Positions 8,101 to 15,427 of a stretch of DNA of 64,000 nt are shown here, in pieces. The notes under the pieces were generated by a model. That model was given only the letters and a program-made list of their open reading frames with translations, did no database searches and was not told the origin of the DNA. The stretch covers positions 48,398 through 112,397 of the forward strand of contig JABZIP010000003.1 of assembly GCA_015258265.1 (NCBI GenBank), read 5' to 3'. This DNA is from Clostridiales bacterium (GTDB lineage: Bacteria > Bacillota > Clostridia > Peptostreptococcales > Anaerovoracaceae). Every line of letters begins with the position of its first letter. Within the stretch, counting starts at the first letter, position 1. The translations under genes and the position numbers were made by a program.

Positions 8101-10852
8101 TTTCAAGATTAAGCGAGCAATAATAAAATTGATATTGCCCCTTCTTCTCCACAAACTGCAAACTTCCGTTTTGAAGACGCGGTAAATAAGCCTCGCTTTG
8201 CGTAATCTTTTTAGAAAGCCTGCTTGCTATATTGTATGCTGTGATTCCTTCCAGCCCCACAAAATAAAGCACATTACCACCTTGTCCCGAAAATATTTCT
8301 TTCCCGCGTTTTATAACTATTGGAATCTCTCCTATGTACTGTCCGCTCTTTCTGACAAGCAAAATCGTCTTTTTCGCCGCCTCGCAAGAAATCAATACGT
8401 ATCTTCCGTTCTTATCTATATATGCGACAGGCGAATCTTCATTTACCGTAAAGCTCCACTCCTGCATTCCCGTAAATGCATTGTTTGCTATCAGCTGATA
8501 AGGTTTGGAACACACCGTGTATTCCCTTTCCGTTTGTAAAACTGCAGAGCTCATACTATAAACATAATCTTCGTCGCTAAGCATATAAACCGAATTGGAA
8601 AACATATCATAAAGACCGCTTGTATATTGAATCTCCGCAATTTTCTTATAATAACTTGAATTCGAATCCGTTTTTCGTATTTTTAGCCATGAAATATTAG
8701 CATCTATACCTTTTTCGATAAGCTCGCTTTGCAAGCGGGTTTCGCTCTTTTTAGCTTCCTCCACAGCGCTTTCGCTCCCGACTATCACAAGATCCGCTTG
8801 CGCACTTTCTATAGGTGTAATGCTTACCTTTGGTGCAATATTCACTACGCAAGATTGCGCCTTTCCCTCTCCCTCTAGGTATTCTTGAGGTTTAATAAAT
8901 TCCGGAAGCGTTTCCTCAATCCATTTTTCCTTTACATGCAATTTAATCTCAAATTTTCCTACGCCTTCTCGCTTGAACGATACCTTTTGATTAGTTCCTG
9001 CCGCGACATTTTTATACTCCGCCTGATTTTCAAGCGCATCAAATGCCCCGAAACCTCCATTGTTTTCGGGAGCGTACATCCAAGTTCTTTCAAATACATC
9101 GCCATCGCTTTTTGTGCTATCTTCAACCGTAATACTCGCAAAATTAGTTCCTGCATTTCGTATAAAAGTATCTTGCATATTTATATTGACACTTGGCGGT
9201 AAATCCGGACGCACGCTGAATCTGCCATGCTGAATATCAGTATCGCCCTTTAAATCCTCCACCTTCAGAATATACGAAAACTCCCTCGGTGCATTGCCTG
9301 TTTCGTAAAAATTCGGATATTTTGTCAAAAACTCTAATTGTAAACTGCTGAAATACTCATTTTGCTTTTCAAATTTCAGCTCTCTCGTTTTAATAGAATT
9401 CCCCTCGTGTTTCAAGTTGTCTTTGTCAAATTTCGCTTTTTCTCCGCTCGTCAAATCCTCGATTTCCAGTTCATAATTTATAATCGGTTTTGCCGGACAA
9501 GTAGCTATGTGCGCAGTAAAAATCTGTTTGCGATTCTGTTTTTGAACCCCTCCGATTTTAACATTTGCAAAAGGCGTTTTCAAAATTTCTACATTCTTCG
9601 TATCAAACAATCTGCCGCCCGACTTCAAATCAACCTGCAAAGTAACAGGATATATTCCCCGCTTAAAAAATATTACCTCCGCATCTACACCTTTCCTACG
9701 AACATTTCCTCCGAACGCCCTATAAGAATTAGAAGCAAATCCCTCCTTGTAAGCAGTTCCCGCCGATACAGAATTTCCGTCCACTGTAAACTCACTCCAG
9801 TCGTAAACATCAAAAGGATGCCCCTCGTACGCCTGCTTCGGTGCTTCCAATATCGCTTTGCCATCGACTTGTCTACCATCCGTAACCACTACCGTCTTGA
9901 CACACGACGCCTCTTGACCTTGCACAGTCCTAATAGTAAATCTATATGTATCGCTTCCGATATTCTCGCCTGTACGAACTGTTTTTCCGCCTGTGTTTGT
10001 TCCAGCTTTACCATTTCCTTTCCACCTTATTATCTCGCTCCAACCGCTACCGCTTTGCTTTTCCAAGATTCCTTCAGAAACAGTCAAAAGGCTGTCAACC
10101 CTGCTTATATCAGACAAAGTGTAACTCTCACCTTTTTTAACGCTGGACGGCGCATCCAAATCCGCATACAAATCCTCAACTTGTGCGTATTTTTGATACC
10201 TAAAAACAATAGGCGTATAAAAAAGTGTAAGCTCATTGTTACCCAGATCTATACTAAGCGCTTGCCTAATCGCATCCTCAATAGCTATATGAACCTGTGG
10301 ATAGCGCCATGCAATTTCGGATTCTCCACCAAGAGGTGCATAAATCTCACGCCTTGCCAGTTCTCCTCCGTTCGGTATTTTAGCATATTTTTTCACAGTC
10401 GCAACGACTCCCAATCGCTGATTGGATATAAGCTGCGCACCATAGCTCCAATTAAGATTATTTCCGCTTGAAGTAGCGGTAATATTGCTGATTTTTGCCG
10501 AATACGGTGCGTAATTTATCTCAAAACTGCACCCTTGCGGTATATTATGGCTACAAGAATTTGAATCGTTAAAGTTAAATTGTCCCTCATTTCCAAGAAG
10601 CGGATACGAACCTATCACCTCAATCTCATCTGCAAATCGTATATTTGCAGCAAACTCGTGATATGTCCCCGGTGCAAGTCCTCTTCCATTCCAATTACTC
10701 CCCGAATATGCAAGCTGAACGCCTATATCCAAATGCTGATACACTTTTGGAAGCAAAACCTTTGTTTTGGCATAGCTTGCATCTTGAAAGCCGAATACCG
10801 ATAATATTATCAGGCAAAAAAACATTATCAGTCCAATCTTTTTCCCAGACAT
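5114..10852 (-). CDS. Very large secreted protein with Ig/PKD-like and propeller-like regions, function unknown
   Basis: 1912 residues from the ATG at 10852, which has AAGGAGG four bases upstream; the GTG at 10855 is too close to that site. A clear Sec signal peptide spans the first about 30 residues (KKIG then a hydrophobic core, cleavage likely after SYA). The mature protein is beta-rich: PKD/Ig-like stretches in the first 700 residues (SFKREGVGKFEIKLHVKE), a middle region with repeated short strands ending in YIDKNGRYVLISC-like turns, a lectin-like sandwich around residue 1330 (FSLEFEMEKDGYLACDLFFR), and an Ig-like domain near residue 1650 (VEAGKPFSLNITVDD). The tail NVRHTKNWEKNRQKYN ... 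VFWAGEKFVLNAEI ... DEFRKLHRTW resembles C-termini I recall from other large clostridial exoproteins. No LPXTG, SLH or transmembrane anchor is visible. It is a single-gene unit. Confidence 0.8.
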   Translation of the reverse strand: MSGKKIGLIMFFCLIILSVFGFQDASYAKTKVLLPKVYQHLDIGVQLAYSGSNWNGRGLAPGTYHEFAANIRFADEIEVIGSYPLLGNEGQFNFNDSNSCSHNIPQGCSFEINYAPYSAKISNITATSSGNNLNWSYGAQLISNQRLGVVATVKKYAKIPNGGELARREIYAPLGGESEIAWRYPQVHIAIEDAIRQALSIDLGNNELTLFYTPIVFRYQKYAQVEDLYADLDAPSSVKKGESYTLSDISRVDSLLTVSEGILEKQSGSGWSEIIRWKGNGKAGTNTGGKTVRTGENIGSDTYRFTIRTVQGQEASCVKTVVVTDGRQVDGKAILEAPKQAYEGHPFDVYDWSEFTVDGNSVSAGTAYKEGFASNSYRAFGGNVRRKGVDAEVIFFKRGIYPVTLQVDLKSGGRLFDTKNVEILKTPFANVKIGGVQKQNRKQIFTAHIATCPAKPIINYELEIEDLTSGEKAKFDKDNLKHEGNSIKTRELKFEKQNEYFSSLQLEFLTKYPNFYETGNAPREFSYILKVEDLKGDTDIQHGRFSVRPDLPPSVNINMQDTFIRNAGTNFASITVEDSTKSDGDVFERTWMYAPENNGGFGAFDALENQAEYKNVAAGTNQKVSFKREGVGKFEIKLHVKEKWIEETLPEFIKPQEYLEGEGKAQSCVVNIAPKVSITPIESAQADLVIVGSESAVEEAKKSETRLQSELIEKGIDANISWLKIRKTDSNSSYYKKIAEIQYTSGLYDMFSNSVYMLSDEDYVYSMSSAVLQTEREYTVCSKPYQLIANNAFTGMQEWSFTVNEDSPVAYIDKNGRYVLISCEAAKKTILLVRKSGQYIGEIPIVIKRGKEIFSGQGGNVLYFVGLEGITAYNIASRLSKKITQSEAYLPRLQNGSLQFVEKKGQYQFYYCSLNLESEELTQIPYPSFDGKFDEIEKENIYEYFSLIPVSMDINGNIVVSGKKMVSSNERYVFSSWYVDMAQRVIKPVFSRYITDVGRIIDVGGVENERGEFTDCYALIVDYDSATNRRRGSYGMYIWDFNGKMHEIYYKRKTAHGETTYMLLAKKDTKNGRYNLLKGADVSSWGRIFSKAAAARIDTYKALESVEFAREIPLYPEDYAEHDDYEIFGTWYTKTREDDKSVCVYMPFANDADRFFKIFKKRAMLRRGVSRYVMALDAENFEIAKTGLTNSGETIEMLSVKEINKVAEKLDETLKKPIGMLTLKGKTAGAVSKAVKTLQLDSNKQYFYEYVLYKKADAHDVLRVRRANEVDEKTLCKEIVEKQDFRLPYRDGFVKFNGIMLKGDRYARYTGFGSMAGRWSNNATFSLEFEMEKDGYLACDLFFRFEDKGVYSIVDGNEVLNSGTKLLSTPKYTVVMLKKGKHIVEFRGYSRYRQSCEIGIKNLEIGYYANGSDVVPSSEIRELGNGKFMVVGTFYTPKIPAADIKAVREIATRLELVNESEEEVRISNLQVFTQNRGDPEVEEAEFEEFLSEEEAKDWNVENKEYGASIIKSKRQAEDMQGELVYKKGQLVRYKINYLDYEADPSKKQCFVYVHTPYNDGENEAAFVIKNLDGSIRKIRNTAAREFTSEEIVKLAEAKPEFVYGKPIERFYVDGKYTVYHWQEDDTTRGKIAGGNPNYDKKSNICEITFYIGGTANAPWVKQISTVPDEVEAGKPFSLNITVDDIEKDELNLITEVYKKGKRVFVHTERGIKADKNGVYGAVDTGIVTAKAESGMYTVVCTVSDATSAGVSKYSFFVVDLKSIKGNVRHTKNWEKNRQKYNAKICKKECNVKMSMADYIAQKKPRGRGSNVFWAGEKFVLNAEIGGQAAAVSCQMIGTGYKTKLEKTAQNANSSNFVGVIWNPEMKRKWAGKGPMEFSFEFTAKYEDGDVKTFEEKVIVDDSDEFRKLHRTW

Positions 10853-10908
10853 CACTCCTCCTTATTAAGTTTTATTGTTATCTTTTTACTTTAATGTATT
10901 TATTTGTA

Positions 10909-10937
10909 ATTATATACCTGTTGTTAAATTATGTCAA
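10909..10937 (-). promoter_or_regulatory. Consensus sigma-A promoter of the large secreted protein
   Basis: Minus strand TTGACA (10937-10932), 17-base spacer, TATAAT (10914-10909): a perfect match to the vegetative consensus, about 57 bases before the start codon. This suggests strong constitutive expression unless a repressor overlaps. Confidence 0.88.
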
Positions 10938-11071
10938 TAAGATTTATTAAAAACATCACGCGACACAAAATATAAATTTAGTACCTCCGATATATCACAT
11001 AATTGTTTATGCTTACTTTATTTTGTGTATACTATAGTTATAATATCGCAGTTAAATCATAGGAGGCTCTT

Positions 11072-11716
11072 ATGAAAAGATGTGTAATAATCACCGGTTT
11101 TATCACAGGAAATTTGAAAAAACTGATAAGAATTAAAAAAAACGACTTCATAATCTGCGCCGACAAAGGTTATGCTTATGCAAAATCCGCTAAAATCAAG
11201 CCGGATATCTTGATTGGTGATTTCGACTCGCTAAATATCGACCTGCCGGATGATATCAACATCGTGCATTATCCCAGTGAAAAAGACGACACTGACACAA
11301 TGCTGTGTCTAAAATATGCGCTTGACCGCGATTTCGAAGAAATCGTTTTAATAGGCGGAATCGGAGGCAGAATCGACCACACTATTGCCAACATACAAGC
11401 TATGGCGTATACGTTGGACAACTGGCAAGGCAACGACCGCTATCAGAAGCGAATTTCCATGATAGACGATAAAAACTGGATAATTATGCTCAAAAACAAT
11501 GCCATTTCGCTTACGGGGCACGAAGGACAACTTCTTTCCATAGCCAGCTTTACCAACGAATCCAAAAAAGTCAGCACAACGGGCTTGCACTGGAATCTTA
11601 GAGAAGCTACTCTCGCAAACACATTTCCGCTCGGTGTAAGCAACTTTTTTGAGGATACCAAAGTAACCATATCCGTTGGCGACGGCACACTGCTTGTAAT
11701 TTTATCGCAAGACTAA
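11072..11716 (+). CDS. thiN: Thiamine pyrophosphokinase
   Basis: 214 residues, the family length. It transfers pyrophosphate from ATP to thiamine, giving thiamine diphosphate. Visible motifs: ICADKGYAYAKSAKIKPDILIGDFDS (residues about 28-53, the acidic metal and ATP site; DKG and GDFDS are the key parts), YPSEKDDTDTMLCLKYA (about 72-88) and GGIGGRIDHTIANI (about 98-111, glycine loop and RxDH). The C-terminal beta-sandwich domain binds thiamine. AGGAGG lies 6 bases before the ATG. Transcribed alone, divergent from the large secreted protein. No TPP riboswitch core was seen in the 216-base upstream gap. Confidence 0.95.
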   Translation: MKRCVIITGFITGNLKKLIRIKKNDFIICADKGYAYAKSAKIKPDILIGDFDSLNIDLPDDINIVHYPSEKDDTDTMLCLKYALDRDFEEIVLIGGIGGRIDHTIANIQAMAYTLDNWQGNDRYQKRISMIDDKNWIIMLKNNAISLTGHEGQLLSIASFTNESKKVSTTGLHWNLREATLANTFPLGVSNFFEDTKVTISVGDGTLLVILSQD

Positions 11717-11742
11717 TCTTGTCAACTATATTTATAATAAAA

Positions 11743-11804
11743 AAGTAGAACGATTTAAAATACGCCACGCTAAATAAGCGTGGCGTATTTTTTTCGTTCT
11801 ACTT
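11743..11804. terminator. Bidirectional terminator, 62-base two-tier inverted repeat
   Basis: Inner stem aaaatacgccacgct (11757-11771) pairs perfectly with agcgtggcgtatttt (11777-11791) around a 5-base loop; an outer stem aagtagaacga (11743-11753) pairs with tcgttctactt (11794-11804). A-rich and T-rich flanks make it an intrinsic terminator for both thiN and the convergent ParA-like gene. Confidence 0.9.
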
Positions 11805-11845
11805 AAAATTTTACTTATCATAACATATGTTACAATAAACCGATA

Positions 11846-12640
11846 TTAACTTGTCAGCGCCTTCGCCAAATCCCCTATGCTTTCGCTAATCAAAGAATTC
11901 ACGAGCTTGCCGCTATAAGGAATTCGACAATTATACTCAGCCTCGTAAATAGCTTCACTTGGCAAAAGCGGCAAGCTGAAATCAGGCTTAAGCCGCAAAC
12001 ACTCGAATAGCTCAGACTTATTGATTCCTTCGTTCTCTTTGTTAAGCACAAATATTATCTTTTTATCAAACATACGAATTTTTTTAATCGTACACAATTT
12101 TTCATAACCTGCAATCAACCTGCTAGGCAGCGGATCTATCACGAAAACAACCATGTCCATTTCAGACAGCACATCCTCATCTTCCGCATAATCGTTCAAA
12201 TCGCACACTACTACATCCGCAACTATATTATTTATCAAACTGACAAATTTAAAACTGCTAACGGCACACGCAGCCTCTACATTCCGCATCATACCTTTTG
12301 GAACCCATAACGCCCAGTTAATCCTTTCATCCAAATTGACCTTGCCGTTTATACTGACTCCGCGCATAATTTCATCAAAAAAATTTATATATGTTTTCCC
12401 TAAAAATCGCTTATCCATACCCAAACTGTCGTACAACTGAATCTCGCCTTTTACAACCTTCATCCCCTCGACGAACGCCACCCTCTTGCCTTTCGCCTTT
12501 GTAAGTTCCTTAGCCAGCGCTGTTGCCACCATTGACGCTCCCGCGCCATGTGCCATCCCTATCACGCCTATTTTGATTCTGTCGTGCTTTCTTGAATATT
12601 CAAAATCTTCGCTTTCTCGAACAAAAATCCTATCTAACAT
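11846..12640 (-). CDS. ParA/MinD-like protein with degenerate P-loop
   Basis: 264 residues from the ATG at 12640, which has AAGGAGGG 6 bases upstream; an earlier in-frame ATG at 12685 lacks one. The layout is that of deviant-Walker ATPases: beta strand IKIGVIG, loop GMAHGAGASMVATALAKEL (residues about 26-44), KRVAFVEG, VADVVVCDLNDYAED, MDMVVFVIDPLPSRL and KIIFVLNKENEG. However, the KGGxGKT loop is replaced by AHGAGAS, with neither signature nor Walker lysine, so normal ATP hydrolysis is doubtful. No membrane segment. It is transcribed from its own promoter and no partner gene is visible. It may be a regulatory or scaffold protein; the function is unknown. Confidence 0.7.
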   Translation of the reverse strand: MLDRIFVRESEDFEYSRKHDRIKIGVIGMAHGAGASMVATALAKELTKAKGKRVAFVEGMKVVKGEIQLYDSLGMDKRFLGKTYINFFDEIMRGVSINGKVNLDERINWALWVPKGMMRNVEAACAVSSFKFVSLINNIVADVVVCDLNDYAEDEDVLSEMDMVVFVIDPLPSRLIAGYEKLCTIKKIRMFDKKIIFVLNKENEGINKSELFECLRLKPDFSLPLLPSEAIYEAEYNCRIPYSGKLVNSLISESIGDLAKALTS

Positions 12641-12675
12641 ATTCCCTCCTTCCTTAATATTTAGCTTGCAGGAAT

Positions 12676-12704
12676 ATATTACCATTAGATATTATTTTTG
12701 TCAA
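12676..12704 (-). promoter_or_regulatory. Sigma-A promoter for the ParA-like gene
   Basis: Minus strand TTGACA (12704-12699), 17-base spacer ending in TGG, TAATAT (12681-12676). The TGn before the -10 makes it an extended promoter. It starts only 17 bases past the stop codon of the upstream ATPase. Confidence 0.8.
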
Positions 12705-12720
12705 TATATATTTGCAATTT

Positions 12721-14586
12721 TTACCATTTGTATTTTTTATCGTACAAAAGTCCGGCAATAAACACAACCACCACAGAACCCGCATTGTGCACGAGTGCAC
12801 CTGTCGTTGGAGTAAGTATTCCCATTGCCGACAGCATTACACCCACAAAATTGATGCACATGGAAAGAGTTATAGCGATTTTTATCGTCTTGACCGTCAT
12901 ATTTGACAGCCACTTCAAATATGGAATTTTCAAAATATCTTCCGTCATCAAAGCAATATCCGCAGCCGAAATTGCAATATCGCTGCCCATTACTCCCATG
13001 GCAACGCCTACATCTGCAATTTTAAGCGCGGGTGCATCGTTTACACCGTCGCCTATCATGCAAACTGTTCCGTTTCTTTTGATTTCTTCCACATTTTCAA
13101 CCTTTTCCTGTGGAAGCAGCTGCGCGTGAATTTCCGAAATCCCTATCTTGTTTCCAAAAAATTCTGCTGCCGTTTTTTTGTCGCCCGTTAAAAGTACAGT
13201 CTTAATATTCATAGCTGACAATCTGTCTATTACATCTTTTGCCTCCGAACGAAGCACATCGGACAAAGTAATTATACCGATTACCTTTTGCTCATCGCCT
13301 GCAATTACGCAGGCTTTTCCCTCAATCGCAGCTTTTTCCAGCATTTCTAAAGCCTCCGCACCCATAGCAATTCCGTTTTCAGCGATGTATTTCTCATTTC
13401 CGAAATAGTACAGTTTTTCACCTATTGTTGCTGAAATTCCCCTACCTGCAAACATCTTAAAATTTCGAGTTTCATAAAGTTCAATTTTGTCTTCTTTGGC
13501 TTTTGCCGTAATGGCTTTTCCAAGCGGATGTTCGCTGTTTTTTTCAGCAGATGCCACTATTTTAAAAAGTTCTGCCGAATCTGCACCTTCAAATGCAGCT
13601 ATATCACTTACAGTCAACTTGCCATATGTAAGCGTTCCCGTCTTGTCAAAAGCAACTGTGTCAACTCTTCCCATTTTTTCCAGAGCTTCACCCGACTTTA
13701 TTATTACACCGTATTTTGTAGCCTGTCCGATTGCCGCCATTATTGCCGTAGGCGTTGCAAGCACCAATGCGCATGGACAGAAAACAACAAGTACAGCAAC
13801 TCCTCTTTCCACATCTCCCGTAATCAGATATGTTACGATTGCAATCAAAAGCGCAAAAGGCACCAAAAAACTCGCCCATTTATCCGCTATTCGCTGCGTC
13901 GGTGCTTGATTTTTTTCCACTTCTTCAACCATTCTTATCAGCTTTTGAAGCGAGCTGTCCTCGCCCACCTTCAATGCTTCAATTTCTACAAATCCGAAGC
14001 GATTTATCGTACCGCTGTACACCTCATCTCCAACTGTTTTATCAATCGGCAAGCTCTCGCCTGTCATTACGGACTGGTCTATCGATGTTTCCCCTGTAAT
14101 TATCTTTCCGTCAACCGGAATCACCTCTCCCGGTAGCACTCGCAGCACATCTCCTTTTTTTACCTGAGCGACATCAAGCAGAACTTCTTCGCCGTCTTTT
14201 ACAACCCTTGCCTTTTGCGGTGCAAGCGCTATTAGATTTGTAAGTCCCTGCTTTGCCCGCGCCGTAGTTTTTTCTTCCAGCAATGCACCTATCTGCATTA
14301 TAAATACAACTTCGCCTGCCGCGAAAATATCTCCTATCAATATTGCTGCAATCATCGCCATACATATAAGGAGTGCCGACGATATCTTACTTATACCTTT
14401 ATTATATATAATCCTCCAGATAGCAAGATATAAAAGCGGAAGTCCGCATATAACTATCGTAACCCACGCCAGATTATCTGCATACGCATAACCCGCTTTC
14501 GGCATTACAAAAGATGCAATCAAGAATATACCTGCGATTACAGTCATATACCACCCTGCCAAAAAATCGTTAATTTTTTTTACCAT
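12721..14586 (-). CDS. Heavy-metal P1B-type ATPase without N-terminal metal-binding domain
   Basis: 621 residues. Order: N-terminal membrane pairs (about 10-120), actuator domain with VMTGESLPIDK (about 184), metal-channel motif FCPCALVLATP (CPC near residue 271), phosphorylation site AFDKTGTLT (about 314), SEHPLG (the P1B His-Pro motif, about 352), GDGVNDAPAL (about 518), and C-terminal helices ending in LVHNAGSVVVVFIAGLLYD. It pumps a soft or transition metal across the cytoplasmic membrane using ATP. It begins directly with the membrane region and lacks a CxxC or HMA domain. The last-helix HNAGS motif differs from the Cu (MxxSS) and classic Zn/Cd (DxG) motifs as I recall them, so the metal is left open. 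A GGGAGG ribosome site precedes the ATG. Confidence 0.92.
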   Translation of the reverse strand: MVKKINDFLAGWYMTVIAGIFLIASFVMPKAGYAYADNLAWVTIVICGLPLLYLAIWRIIYNKGISKISSALLICMAMIAAILIGDIFAAGEVVFIMQIGALLEEKTTARAKQGLTNLIALAPQKARVVKDGEEVLLDVAQVKKGDVLRVLPGEVIPVDGKIITGETSIDQSVMTGESLPIDKTVGDEVYSGTINRFGFVEIEALKVGEDSSLQKLIRMVEEVEKNQAPTQRIADKWASFLVPFALLIAIVTYLITGDVERGVAVLVVFCPCALVLATPTAIMAAIGQATKYGVIIKSGEALEKMGRVDTVAFDKTGTLTYGKLTVSDIAAFEGADSAELFKIVASAEKNSEHPLGKAITAKAKEDKIELYETRNFKMFAGRGISATIGEKLYYFGNEKYIAENGIAMGAEALEMLEKAAIEGKACVIAGDEQKVIGIITLSDVLRSEAKDVIDRLSAMNIKTVLLTGDKKTAAEFFGNKIGISEIHAQLLPQEKVENVEEIKRNGTVCMIGDGVNDAPALKIADVGVAMGVMGSDIAISAADIALMTEDILKIPYLKWLSNMTVKTIKIAITLSMCINFVGVMLSAMGILTPTTGALVHNAGSVVVVFIAGLLYDKKYKW

Positions 14587-14644
14587 ATAGCCTCCCTACA
14601 ATTATTTTAAATACATTAAACTCTTGTATCTCTTTGTACTTTTA

Positions 14645-14673
14645 ATTATACAACTTTATTTGATTCAAAACAA
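14645..14673 (-). promoter_or_regulatory. Sigma-A promoter of the heavy-metal ATPase
   Basis: Minus strand TTGTTT (14673-14668), 17-base spacer, TATAAT (14650-14645), about 58 bases before the start codon in the gap shared with the divergent GntR gene. Confidence 0.68.
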
Positions 14674-14765
14674 CACACAGTTTATAGATTTTTGATAAAA
14701 AATATGGTTTTTAGGTGCATATTGTGATATATTATATATTATTTCAAGAAAAGGATACTCGAAGA

Positions 14766-15413
14766 ATGAATAAATTCAAGACACTAACAGACCATGTCTA
14801 CGAATACATTGCCGAAGAAATCTTGTCCGGCAATATAGAACTTGGCGAAAAAATCAACGAAAATCAAATTTGCAATCTGCTTTCTATCAGCCGCACTCCC
14901 GTTCGAGAGGCTCTCATAGAATTATCGCGCGACGGCATTTTAGATAATGTTCCTCGAAAAGGATTCGTAGTTAGAAAACTTACTTTAAAAGATTTAAAAG
15001 AGCTTTACGCTCTGATAGGAATTTTGGAAAGTGAAGCTGCAAGACTGGCTTGCCCAAATTTAGATAAAAAATCGCTCGATGATATGAAATTTTACATCGA
15101 CAGTATGGATTTGGCTATTTCTCAGTCAAATTTCTCAATTTACCACAAGCAGCAAGATGCGTTTCACAATACTTTTGTGAACAAATGCGGAAACGACACG
15201 CTGATATTAACACTCGCTCACCTGAAGAACCAGCTGCTTAGAAAAACATATGACGAAACGACTTTCCCGAATATAATAAACATATTATTTGATACAAACA
15301 AAGAACATAAAGAAATTTACGAATTGTTCAAACAAAAAGATGCCGAAGCCGTCGGCGAATATCTAAAAAACGTTCATTGGCAGCCACAAAAAGCTGAGTA
15401 CGAAATCTCCTGA
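14766..15413 (+). CDS. GntR-family transcriptional regulator with FCD domain
   Basis: 215 residues from the ATG at 14766 (AAAAGG about 11 bases upstream). The N-terminal winged helix shows the GntR pattern: LTDHVYEYIAEEILSGNIELG, then LLSISRTPVREALIELSRDGIL (about residues 38-59, recognition helix with SRTPVREAL). The C-terminal all-helical FCD ligand domain runs from about residue 75 to 205 (DLKELYALIGILESEAARLA, then AFHNTFVNKCGN with a likely metal or ligand His). Such proteins are effector-controlled repressors. It is divergent from the heavy-metal ATPase and convergent with the nitrogenase-like genes; either could be a target, and no operator was recognised. Confidence 0.9.
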   Translation: MNKFKTLTDHVYEYIAEEILSGNIELGEKINENQICNLLSISRTPVREALIELSRDGILDNVPRKGFVVRKLTLKDLKELYALIGILESEAARLACPNLDKKSLDDMKFYIDSMDLAISQSNFSIYHKQQDAFHNTFVNKCGNDTLILTLAHLKNQLLRKTYDETTFPNIINILFDTNKEHKEIYELFKQKDAEAVGEYLKNVHWQPQKAEYEIS

Positions 15414-15427
15414 TTTCATACTCAGCT
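15392..15427. terminator. Hairpin built from the last codons of two convergent genes
   Basis: agctgagta (15392-15400) pairs with tactcagct (15419-15427) and gaaatc (15402-15407) with gatttc (15412-15417) around a TCCT loop, one mismatch between the two helices. Both stop codons (15411-15413 plus, 15424-15422 minus) lie within it. Neither side has a long T-run, so terminator strength is uncertain. Confidence 0.55.

Noticed and set aside
9362..10471. 369-codon frame on the plus strand
   Set aside because: Antisense shadow of the large secreted protein; no ribosome site and no sensible protein pattern.
10938..11071. TPP riboswitch before thiN
   Set aside because: The conserved CUGAGA core and its partner segments are not present in the gap.
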